From: Kitasatospora herbaricolor
GTDB taxonomy: Bacteria; Actinomycetota; Actinomycetes; Streptomycetales; Streptomycetaceae
Length of the DNA stretch: 64,000 bases
Direction of reading: 5' to 3'
Assembly (NCBI RefSeq): GCF_030813695.1
Contig: NZ_JAUSVA010000002.1
Location: 4,340,001 to 4,404,000 of the forward strand
A program made the position numbers and the translations under genes. The notes under the pieces are model-generated. The model had not been told where the DNA came from, did not search any database, and saw nothing but the letters and a program-made list of their open reading frames with translations. Below, in pieces: positions 1 to 6,627 of the stretch. Numbering within the stretch: position 1 is the first letter of the stretch; each line of letters begins with the position of its first letter.

Positions 1-108
1 ACGCCCGCGTCCAGACGCATGGACGTCTTCCATCACCCGGTCACCCTCGCGCTGGTCCTGGCCCTCACCGTCTTCTTCCTGCGGGGTTCAGGACGGCGTG
101 GGAGCGGG

Positions 109-747
109 CTACGCCGCGGCCTCCCAGACGAAGCCGTCCGCGTCGGTGAAGGTGTCGGCGGTGCCGCCGAGGACGATGCGGTGCGAGCCCGTACCGTCGG
201 CGGGGACGCCGAGGTCCTTGGCCAGGGCACGGCGCTTGTACAGCGCCAGCTTGACGAGGCTGGAGGTGCCGGGAGCGAACTCGGCGTACTTGCCGCCGAA
301 GCTCTTGGCCACGGTCAGGCCCCGGTCGACGTAGCACTGCCTGGTGGCCTTCACGTCCTCGACGCCGATCAGCAGGACCAGCTCGTCGATCTCGCGGGTG
401 GCGGGTCCGGTGTCCTTCTTCGCCGAGGTCGCGATCTTCCAGATCGTCCCGTCCGGGGCCTGGACGACGCCGCTGTAACCCCACAGCGACTTCGCAGCGG
501 GCTTCAGGACCGTGGCGCCCGCCTCCACCGCTGCGGCGACGAAGCCGTCGACGGTGGCCGGCCCGGACACCGTCAGCGCCAGGGTGAAGCCGCGGAATCC
601 GGTGGAGTGCCCCTCCGACGCCCGCAGACCTATGTACGTGTCCACACCGAAGGCGGTGTAGAAGCGGCGGGCGGCCTCGGGATCGGCCACCTCAAGGGTG
701 ACGGACGCGAGGGACGTGCGGGCTGCGGTGGAAGCGGTGGTTGCCAT
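109..747 (-). CDS. VOC (glyoxalase/bleomycin-resistance fold) family protein
   Basis: About 212 residues. Two betaalphabetabetabeta modules are visible: an N-terminal one beginning SLASVTLEVADPEAARRFY and a second beginning REIDELVLLIGVEDVKATRQ, the usual two-module VOC layout. The protein ends in DGFVWEAAA, where VOC proteins carry a metal-ligand glutamate. I chose the ATG at 745-747 (MATTASTAA); an ATG two codons upstream (751-753) is equally possible. Substrate cannot be predicted. The upstream side is a 700-bp stretch with only gene remnants, and the gene appears to stand alone. Family call is firm; any specific function (dioxygenase, resistance, lyase) is open. Confidence 0.85.
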   Translation of the reverse strand: MATTASTAARTSLASVTLEVADPEAARRFYTAFGVDTYIGLRASEGHSTGFRGFTLALTVSGPATVDGFVAAAVEAGATVLKPAAKSLWGYSGVVQAPDGTIWKIATSAKKDTGPATREIDELVLLIGVEDVKATRQCYVDRGLTVAKSFGGKYAEFAPGTSSLVKLALYKRRALAKDLGVPADGTGSHRIVLGGTADTFTDADGFVWEAAA

Positions 748-880
748 GACCATCACGCTAGGGGCGGCACGGCCGCCGGGGCTTCTCGATTCCTGACCGG
801 TCGCGCGACCTGCTCCGCCACGCACGCCGGCATCCGCTCCACCGCGATGGCCGAACCGGCTCACGGGCCGTACCCGCGTC

Positions 881-1030
881 ATGGGGATCGCCGAACGTCC
901 CTACGACGAGCGGGAAGAGTCCGTCCAGCAGATCGCCGACATGTTCGGCCTCCCCCGCTCGACGCCGTACGGGCGCCTCGACCAGGACAAGACTGTCCCC
1001 CGACAGCCCGGGAAGCCCCTCGGGCGCCCC
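881..1030 (+). pseudogene. Remnant of a resolvase/recombinase C-terminal HTH
   Basis: About 50 codons read ERPYDEREESVQQIADMFG followed by LPRSTPYGRLDQDK. This closely resembles the C-terminal helix-turn-helix tail of small serine resolvases (YDE-x-SVQQIADMFGxPRSTVYGHLD). No catalytic domain precedes it in any frame, and the text after the tail is not protein-like. I read it as the 3' scrap of a deleted recombinase gene. It lies just upstream of the first tRNA-Ser-like repeat, which fits a decayed mobile element. Recognition is from pattern memory only. Confidence 0.55.
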
Positions 1031-1155
1031 TGGCCGGCGTCCAGTACGAACGACCCGAGACATGTGGGCACTACCCGGTCGACGTCCCGGAAGCGATCTC
1101 ACTTCCGGTCTCGTTCACCCCGGTCCGACCGGGTTCAACCACCGTCCGACGGCTC

Positions 1156-1262
1156 GCTCCACTGCAGGTCAGAACGAGTGTGAACAACAGCGGACAAGGT
1201 TCGGGAGAATGGGAGAGCGTGTGGGGGGCAACCCCTCGCGAGTTCGGATCCCGTATCCCCGC
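1156..1262 (+). repeat. Direct repeat copy A containing a tRNA-Ser-like 3' fragment
   Basis: About 107 bases, alignable along their whole length with 3411-3514. The second half (from about 1211) reads like the 3' part of a tRNA-Ser: an AGCG arm, a G-run / CAACCCC variable arm, GAGTTCGGATCCC as a T arm (GTTCGAATC in a good tRNA) and an acceptor-like GTATCCCCGC. There is no 5' half, so this is not a functional tRNA. Such 3' tRNA fragments are typical of integration (att) sites. Confidence 0.6.
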
Positions 1263-1461
1263 GAGCAGAAGGCCCAGACCGCGGAGCGGGACGAACTGCA
1301 AGATGGCTCCCGGTCCCGAAGCGTCCCCATCCGACTGCCCCTCGGAGGCTTGGAGGCACTCGGACATGGACCCGTCCGGTCATGGACTGCGCTCCCCGCC
1401 GCACGCTGCACAAGCCCCGCCTTGCGTGCGGGTGCCATGTATGGCGAGCATGGTCACTTGT

Positions 1462-1740
1462 ATGGCATCGAAGAAAGTGACCGTGACGATCCCGGAGGAT
1501 CTCCTTGAGGAGATCCGCGCGGAAGCCGACGAACGGGGCATCTCCGCCTGCGTCACCGACGCGCTGCGTGCCAAGCGCGACCGGGACAAGCTTGGAGAAC
1601 TCGTCCACTGGCTCGAAGAGGAGCACGGACCCGTCACCGAGACTGAGCGCTCAACGGCCTACGCCGAGCTGGACGACCTCGATGCCGAGCACGAACGCCG
1701 CCGCGCTGCCCGGAGCAAGCGCACCGGAGAGGCCGCGTGA
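1462..1740 (+). CDS. Ribbon-helix-helix antitoxin-like protein (VapB/CopG type)
   Basis: About 92 residues. The N-terminus MASKKVTVTIPEDLLEEIRA matches a ribbon-helix-helix DNA-binding beta strand plus helix (KVTVTIPEDL). A charged C-terminal half (ELDDLDAEHERRRAARSKR) would wrap the toxin. Its stop overlaps the PIN-protein start by four bases (GTGA), the usual translational coupling in type II toxin-antitoxin operons. Starts at 1441 or 1450 in the same frame are possible; 1462 was chosen because the fold begins right there. It likely represses its own promoter. Role is inferred from fold and pairing. Confidence 0.75.
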   Translation: MASKKVTVTIPEDLLEEIRAEADERGISACVTDALRAKRDRDKLGELVHWLEEEHGPVTETERSTAYAELDDLDAEHERRRAARSKRTGEAA

Positions 1741-2159
1741 CGAGGAAGCACGCCGGCGAGGCCAAGCCGGTGCGTGTCTTCGTGCTCGACTGCGAAGCCC
1801 TGTCCCTGGCCGTTCGCGGTGACCGGATGATGATCGCCCGCCTCGAACTCGCGGCACGTGGCGAGGCCGACGTGGTCACCTCTCCCATGACTCTCGTCGA
1901 AGCTCACGACGGCAGGACCACCGAGCAGCGCTGGGACTGGGTCCTCTCTCGCGTCAGCGTGGCCGACCTGGACAAGGACGAGGCCAGGCAGGCCCGCAGA
2001 CTGCTGGCCGCAACGAACCTGCACGGTCACAAGTACGCCATCGAGGCGATGCTCGCCGTTGTCGCCATGCGCCAGAGAGGACAGGTCACCGTCTTCACCT
2101 CCGACGTCGACGACCTGGAGAAACTGCTCCCGGACACCATCGTCGTCAGCAAGGTCTGA
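1737..2159 (+). CDS. PIN-domain toxin-like nuclease (VapC type)
   Basis: About 140 residues, GTG start overlapping the antitoxin stop. PIN features: an acidic residue after beta1 (VFVLDCEAL, D18), the conserved SPMTLVEAH with E55, an acidic helix residue near E103, and TSDVDDL with D122. In VapC proteins these acidic residues bind Mg2+ for RNA cleavage. The third canonical position is E rather than D, and the spacing is slightly unusual, so activity is uncertain. With the upstream RHH protein it makes a toxin-antitoxin module. The module lies between two tRNA-Ser-like repeats, consistent with an accessory origin. Confidence 0.75.
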   Translation: MTRKHAGEAKPVRVFVLDCEALSLAVRGDRMMIARLELAARGEADVVTSPMTLVEAHDGRTTEQRWDWVLSRVSVADLDKDEARQARRLLAATNLHGHKYAIEAMLAVVAMRQRGQVTVFTSDVDDLEKLLPDTIVVSKV

Positions 2160-2327
2160 ACCGGACCGGCTCGGCACCGCAGGTCAGGACGTCTACGGCC
2201 GCCGCCGGACGGCTGGACGAACAGTTGGCCGTTCCGGGACCTCGCCCGGGCGCTCCGGCGATGCTTCCTCGGCGGAGTCTGCCGATCTTCTCGGCGGTCT
2301 CGTGGCGCATGGGGTCGGGCACGTTGA

Positions 2328-2759
2328 TCAAAAACGGTCCAGGTTCTCATCAGCAGGAGGGCTCTTCACCGGGGTCGTCCGGCCCGCCCGTGGGTTCTGG
2401 CCGTGTTGGCTGCTTTCCCGGAAGGTGACGACCGCCTCGCCGTTCTCCCGCGCCCAGGCGGTGAGCAACCTGATGGGCTCCTCCAGGGTTCGTCCCAGAT
2501 CGGTCAGGCCGTATTCCACCCGCGGCGGCGCCTCGGCATACGCGTGCCGCTCGACGAGCCCGTTGGCCTGGAGCCGGCGCAGCGTCTGGGTCAGTACCTT
2601 GCGTGAGATGCCGCCGCTCAGCTCGACCAGCTCGCCGTGGCGCAACGGGCCGTCGGTCAGCGCGAAGAGCGTGACCATGGACCACTTGCTGGCGATGATC
2701 TCCATGGCCAGGAGAGCGGGGCAGTCGGCGAGGAAGGCGATTCCGGGTCGCTGGCTCAT
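2328..2759 (-). CDS. HxlR-family winged-helix transcriptional regulator
   Basis: 143 residues. It carries the HxlR signature: a cysteine near residue 13 (LADCPALL), then IIASKWSMVTLFALTDGPLRHGEL in spirit of the family KW-x-LLIL-L-x-GPLRF-EL pattern, a recognition segment ISRKVLTQTLRRLQANGLVER and a wing ending VEYGLTDLG. HxlR proteins often sense thiol-reactive or oxidative signals through the N-terminal cysteine. The gene is divergent from a DoxX-like gene, a common pairing, and a palindromic operator lies just upstream of its start. Confidence 0.9.
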   Translation of the reverse strand: MSQRPGIAFLADCPALLAMEIIASKWSMVTLFALTDGPLRHGELVELSGGISRKVLTQTLRRLQANGLVERHAYAEAPPRVEYGLTDLGRTLEEPIRLLTAWARENGEAVVTFRESSQHGQNPRAGRTTPVKSPPADENLDRF

Positions 2760-2766
2760 GCCCCGA

Positions 2767-2785
2767 AGGTTACCTGGAGGTACCT
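2767..2785. promoter_or_regulatory. Probable HxlR operator
   Basis: Two adjacent palindromes, AGGTTACCT and AGGTACCT separated by GG, lie 8 bases upstream of the HxlR start and 70 bases before the DoxX start. GGTACCT-type repeats are common HxlR binding sites, so this probably controls both divergent genes. Assignment is by position and symmetry. Confidence 0.55.
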
Positions 2786-2854
2786 ATCGGCCGCCTATCG
2801 TCGTCGAGGTGCGCACATCCCTTGCTCGCATCTCGCACGATTGAGGTTTCAGCC

Positions 2855-3204
2855 GTGTTCGTCTCCCTTGCCGTCGTCACTGTGTTCATGTCGGCCGTTC
2901 TCCTGATATCGGCCGGGGCCAAGTCCCTGCGGACGCGGCACATCACGCAGCAGATGTCCACCCTCGGAGTGCCGCAAAGCATGATGGCCTTCCTGATCGG
3001 CGCTCAGGTCGCGGGCGCGGCCGGTGTGCTCGCCGGACTCCGATGGGGACCCGTCGGAATCGCCGCCGCGATTGGCCTGACGCTCTACTTCGCCGGGGCG
3101 GTCGCCTCCACCTGCGAGTCGGCGACCGCAAGGGCGCGCCTCCGGCGGCGGTCCTCACCATGGCCTCCATCGCCCTGATCGCGCTGCGCGCCGTCACCCT
3201 CTGA
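2855..3204 (+). pseudogene. DoxX-family membrane protein, frameshifted
   Basis: Starts at a GTG preceded by TGAGG. The frame encodes four hydrophobic segments of a DoxX-like protein (VFVSLAVVTVFMSAVLLIS, then AGAKSLRTRHITQQM) up to AGAVAS near 3109. There the expected tail is out of frame: shifting by one base restores HLRVGDRKGAPPAAVLTMAS to IALRAVTL and a stop at 3202-3204, a normal DoxX C-terminus. One C appears missing where TCCCAC would be expected and TCCAC is seen (about 3107-3111). Either a real inactivating mutation or a sequencing error. It is divergent from the HxlR regulator. Confidence 0.7.
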
Positions 3205-3410
3205 TCCGCCGAGAGCACCGGGCCGGGCCGGCACGGCGGTCCGGTGCTCGGCCGGTGGTCACCGGCCGCCATCAGCTCCGGTGCGTCGTGGCGTGACGGT
3301 AGGCCAGTGGTGACAGGCCCGGAACCGGCCGTCCGAGCGCCGGCGCCGTGGACTCGGTTCTGGTCTCGTCCATCCGCTTCCAGCCAAGTTCGGGCGCCGC
3401 CGGGCCACCC

Positions 3411-3514
3411 GCTCCGCTGCAGGTCAGAACGGGTGCTAACCCCGGCGAACGGCGTTCGGGAGCATGGGAAAGCGTGTTGGGACCCCTCACGAGTTCGAAT
3501 CCGGTATCCCCCGC
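3411..3514 (+). repeat. Direct repeat copy B containing a tRNA-Ser-like 3' fragment
   Basis: Diverged second copy of 1156-1262. Shared blocks include CTGCAGGTCAGAACG, GTTCGGGAG, CACGAGTTCGAATCC and GGTATCCCC. From about 3466 it reads GGGAAAGCGTGTTGGG, a variable arm, GAGTTCGAATC and an acceptor-like end, closer to a real tRNA-Ser(GGA) 3' half than copy A. No 5' half is present. Together the copies bracket 2.3 kb holding the toxin-antitoxin pair and the HxlR/DoxX genes. Confidence 0.6.
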
Positions 3515-3540
3515 CTCTGCCGGCCATGGCAGCTCGAAGA

Positions 3541-3563
3541 CCCCGACCGCCCAGCGGTCGGGG
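3541..3563. terminator. Hairpin terminator
   Basis: CCCCGACCGC / GCGGTCGGGG arms with a 3-base spacer, 45 bases beyond the stop of the minus-strand gene at 3608. Likely ends that transcript. Confidence 0.6.
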
Positions 3564-3607
3564 CCTTCGGCGTTCACCGTCCCGGTCCTGGGTCCGACCG
3601 GCGGCGA

Positions 3608-4762
3608 CTACACCTTGGCGTGGGGGTAGTCCGGCGACCGGTGCTGGAACGCCAGCACGGCCGGGTTCCGGACGGTGCCTTCGCGGATCTCGATGGCACG
3701 ACGGATGGTCTCGTCCGCCTCCCAGCTGCTGGGACCCTCCATGACCGGGCGCAGGTGCGGGATCAGCGCCTCACTGTTCTCCCAGGTGGCGGAGTTCCAC
3801 AGGTAGGAGGGGCTGTGGTCCACGCCGTAGTAGTGCACGTTGTCGCCGACGGTGAACATCGGATCGGCGAAGGTGGTGGGCCGCGCCCAACTGAAGCCCA
3901 TCCCCTCGTCGCAGGAGACGTCGATGACGAGGGTGCCCGGCGCCAGCGTGCCGAGGTCCTCGTCGATCAGGAACGTCAGCGGTGCCCCGGTGTCCTGCAG
4001 CACGCAGTTGACGATGATGTCGTGTGCGGAGAGGAACTCCGCCAGCGGTATCCGGCCGTCCTGGGTGAGGGCGTGGCTGCGGCGCGGGTCGGCGGTCTCG
4101 TTCGCCTCGTCGTGATCGAACTGGACGATGCGCGCGGAGTGGATCGGTGAGCTGACCGCCGTGACGCCACGCGCGGTGAGCACGTCGACGTTGTGCACAC
4201 CCAGGGAGTTCAGGGCCGTCACGGCTCCTCGGGCTGTCGCGCCGAAGCCGATCACGACCGCGCGCAGCCGACGCCCGTAGTCCCCGGTCGAACCCCGCAG
4301 CTGCAAGGCGTGCAGCACCGAGGCGTACCCGGCCATCTCGTTGTTCTTGTGGAAGACGTGCAGGTTGAACGCGCCGTCACTGGTCCAGTGGTTCATCGCC
4401 TCGAAAGCGATGAGCGTCAATCTCCGGTCGATGGCCGTCTGGGTGACCTCCTCGTCCTGGACGCAGTGCGGCCAGCCCCACAGGACCTGTCCCTCGCGCA
4501 GTTCGGCGACGTCCTCCGGCATCGGCTTCGCCATCAGGACCACATCGGACTGCCTGATCAGCTCCGCCCGTGAGAGCAATCCGGCGACGAGGGGGGCCAG
4601 TTGCCCGTCGGAGACCCCGAAGTGTTCTCCGTACCCCCGCTCAAGGTGAATACGGCCGCGGAGGTCGACGTCGATCCGATCGAAATGTGCGGGATGGATC
4701 GGCAGTCGGTGCTCGTTCTCCTTGCGTGACTGCGCCATGATGCCGAGATTCAGTTGATGCAA
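3608..4762 (-). CDS. Alanine dehydrogenase/PNT-like enzyme, N5-(carboxyethyl)ornithine synthase-like
   Basis: 384 residues from a TTG start (4760-4762) preceded by AAAGGGG. The N-terminal SRKENEHRLPIHP matches the substrate-domain motif of alanine dehydrogenase/transhydrogenase relatives. A Rossmann glycine motif VVIGFGATARGAV follows, and a C-terminal region contains DVSCDEGMGF and GVDHSPSYL. Members reversibly couple an amino acid and a 2-oxoacid with NAD(P)H. The overall pattern recalls N5-(carboxyethyl)ornithine synthase, which joins pyruvate to ornithine or lysine, but the substrate is not proven by sequence. A hairpin lies downstream. It stands alone next to the tRNA-like repeat. Confidence 0.7.
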   Translation of the reverse strand: MHQLNLGIMAQSRKENEHRLPIHPAHFDRIDVDLRGRIHLERGYGEHFGVSDGQLAPLVAGLLSRAELIRQSDVVLMAKPMPEDVAELREGQVLWGWPHCVQDEEVTQTAIDRRLTLIAFEAMNHWTSDGAFNLHVFHKNNEMAGYASVLHALQLRGSTGDYGRRLRAVVIGFGATARGAVTALNSLGVHNVDVLTARGVTAVSSPIHSARIVQFDHDEANETADPRRSHALTQDGRIPLAEFLSAHDIIVNCVLQDTGAPLTFLIDEDLGTLAPGTLVIDVSCDEGMGFSWARPTTFADPMFTVGDNVHYYGVDHSPSYLWNSATWENSEALIPHLRPVMEGPSSWEADETIRRAIEIREGTVRNPAVLAFQHRSPDYPHAKV

Positions 4763-5007
4763 AGTGCCCCTTTGATTACTTCAGGTGTAGCACGCCCCAC
4801 CTAATCGCGAGGCCGGCGAGCACGTGGTCGGTGACCGCCCGCAGGCGACCTCCGCATCGCGTCCGCACGACCGCTTCACCTCGGCCCCGGCTTCCGGGCC
4901 CCGTGTCGGCGGATGCGCATGCACTGGCCCAGCAGCCCCGACCGTCGGCGGGAGACAGCACTCCGCCGGCCGCCGCGAGCAGCGCGGCGACCGGCGGAGG
5001 GGGGTGA

Positions 5008-6309
5008 TCAGGCCTGCGGGCGGCGGCGCGAGACGACGACCGCGCCGGCGCCCAGGACGACGGCCGCGCCGGCGGCTGCGGCGAGGGACCCGAGCGGGGC
5101 GGTCGAGCCGGTGGCGGCCAGCGAGCCGCCGGCGGCCTGGCCGCCCGTGCCGAAGACCGGGGCCGGGGTGGCGGTCGTGGTCCCGGTCGTGGTGCCGGTG
5201 GTGACCGAGGCGGGGACGACGGTGCTGCCCGACCGGCCGGCACCGGAGGCGCCCTGCGCGGCCTCGGCGGCGGCCTGCTCGGCGGCCTTGTCCTTGGCGC
5301 GGGCCGTGTACTGGCCCTCCTTCAGGAAGGCCCGGACGTCCTCGATGGCGCCGTCGAGCGCGGCGGTGCCGGCCTTGCGGACCTCGGGGCCGCCGGCCTC
5401 GATGATCTGGGAGACCCGGACCCGGTCGTCGCTCGCCCGCAGCGGCTCCAGCTCCGCCTTCAGGAAGTGCTCGACGTCCGCGGCGCTGCCCGCCAGCGCC
5501 TTCTGCCCCGCCTCCCGGACGTGCCGGCCGGTGGCCGGGTCGTCGAGGATGCGCTGGACCTCGGCGCGGTTCTCGTCCTCGGCGCGGGCGATGTACTGGC
5601 CGGTCTTCAGGAACTCGCGGACGTCCTCGACGGTGCCCGACATCGCGATGTTGGCGGCCTTCCGCACCGCCGGGCCGCCGCGGGACATGATCTGGGTGAG
5701 CAGGACCCGGTCGTCGGTGTCCCGCAGCGGCTCCAACTCCACCTTGAGGAAGTGCTCGACGTCCGCGGCCGTGCCGGCGAGCGCCTTCTCAGCACCCTCG
5801 CGCACGCCCCGGCCCGTGCTCGGGTCGTCGAGGAGCCGCTGTACCTCGGCGCGGTTCTCGTCCTCCGCCCGGGCCGTGTACTGGCCGACGTTCAGGAAGG
5901 CGCGGTACACGTCGAGGTCGTCCGTCGGGAAGGCTGCGGTGCCGGCCTTCTTCACCGCCGGGCCGCCGACGTTCATGATCCGCAGGATGGCGATCCGCGC
6001 GTCGTCCCGGCGGATCCGGTCCACCTCCGACGTGAGGAACCGCGCGCGGTCGGCCGGGGTGCCGGCGAGCGCCGCCGCCGCGTGCTCGCGCAGGTAGTCG
6101 CTCGGGGCCGTCAGCAGGTAGTCGTTCGGGTAGACGAGCAGCCTCTCGATCGCCGCCCGGTTCTCCTCGTCCGCCTTCGTCCCGGCCGGGTCGGTCTGCT
6201 CCTGCCCCGCCGGGACGCTGTCGGCGAACGCCGGTGCGGTGCCCGCGGCGAGAGGCGCGGCGGCCGTGGCGAGGAAGACGGCGGTGGCGAGCGAACGACG
6301 GATCTTCAA
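5008..6309 (-). CDS. Secreted ALF-repeat protein with cell-wall sorting tail
   Basis: 433 residues. A signal peptide with an RR start (MKIRRSLATAVFLATAAAP) and AFA cleavage site near residue 29 is followed by short repeats of about 40-45 residues with the ALF pattern: DENRAEVQRLLDDPSTGRGV, REGAEKALAGTAADVEHFLK, GGPAVRKAANIAMSGT. These recur about seven times as helical pairs. A Gly/Thr-rich linker leads to LAATG (about 397-401), a hydrophobic segment and SRRRPQA, the layout of a class E sortase substrate. Expected location is the cell wall. ALF repeats are common in Streptomyces and of unknown function. No sortase gene is nearby. Confidence 0.85.
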   Translation of the reverse strand: MKIRRSLATAVFLATAAAPLAAGTAPAFADSVPAGQEQTDPAGTKADEENRAAIERLLVYPNDYLLTAPSDYLREHAAAALAGTPADRARFLTSEVDRIRRDDARIAILRIMNVGGPAVKKAGTAAFPTDDLDVYRAFLNVGQYTARAEDENRAEVQRLLDDPSTGRGVREGAEKALAGTAADVEHFLKVELEPLRDTDDRVLLTQIMSRGGPAVRKAANIAMSGTVEDVREFLKTGQYIARAEDENRAEVQRILDDPATGRHVREAGQKALAGSAADVEHFLKAELEPLRASDDRVRVSQIIEAGGPEVRKAGTAALDGAIEDVRAFLKEGQYTARAKDKAAEQAAAEAAQGASGAGRSGSTVVPASVTTGTTTGTTTATPAPVFGTGGQAAGGSLAATGSTAPLGSLAAAAGAAVVLGAGAVVVSRRRPQA

Positions 6310-6627
6310 CGGTCCCCCGGGATGCGTGTGCGAATGGGCCCTGCCGCGACTTCACAGCGGCCGGCCGAATGATCGTATAGCCACAACACCCGGCCGACGA
6401 ACACGTTTCCGCCACGTCCTGACCTCAGGGTTTCCTCGTACGCCTCTTCCCTCCCGCGCCGGTTCCCTCCCGCGCCGGTTCCCGCCCGCGCCGGTTCCCG
6501 CCCGGGCCGGCCGGCACCGCGCCGCCCGGTCGGGGGCCGCCCGGAACGGGACGGGCGGGCGTGAGGTTTAACGGAACGGCAACAGAAAGATCGTTCCTGC
6601 GCCCTGTGCGCCGTCGTTGAACCGATC
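6310..6627. other. Intergenic region with tandem repeat and inverted repeats
   Basis: 318 bases between divergent genes. It contains a 16-bp unit (like CTCCCGCGCCGGTTCC) repeated about four times at 6451-6514. Before the acyl-CoA oxidase start it has two inverted pairs: GGAACG (6573-6578) with CGTTCC (6592-6597), and GGTTTAACG (6565-6573) with CGTTGAACC (6615-6623). These could be operator sites; no clear -10/-35 was found. Confidence 0.45.

Larger units (their letters stand above)
754..1461. other. Gene-poor stretch with mobile-element debris
   Basis: About 700 bases between the VOC gene and the antitoxin hold no convincing intact gene. What I can support is the resolvase HTH remnant (881-1030) and a tRNA-Ser-like fragment (1156-1262). 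The long open frames across it look like GC-driven artefacts. The rest (about 1270-1440) shows nothing I recognise. Confidence 0.5.

Noticed and set aside
1..108. Possible 3' end or short membrane protein at the window start (hydrophobic LALVLALTVFFLRG)
   Set aside because: The open frame continues through antisense of the VOC gene with no stop, so no real C-terminus can be assigned; too short to support.
1211..1262. A functional tRNA gene
   Set aside because: Only the variable arm, T arm and part of the acceptor are seen; no D arm or 5' acceptor strand, and the T loop is GTTCGGATC in copy A.
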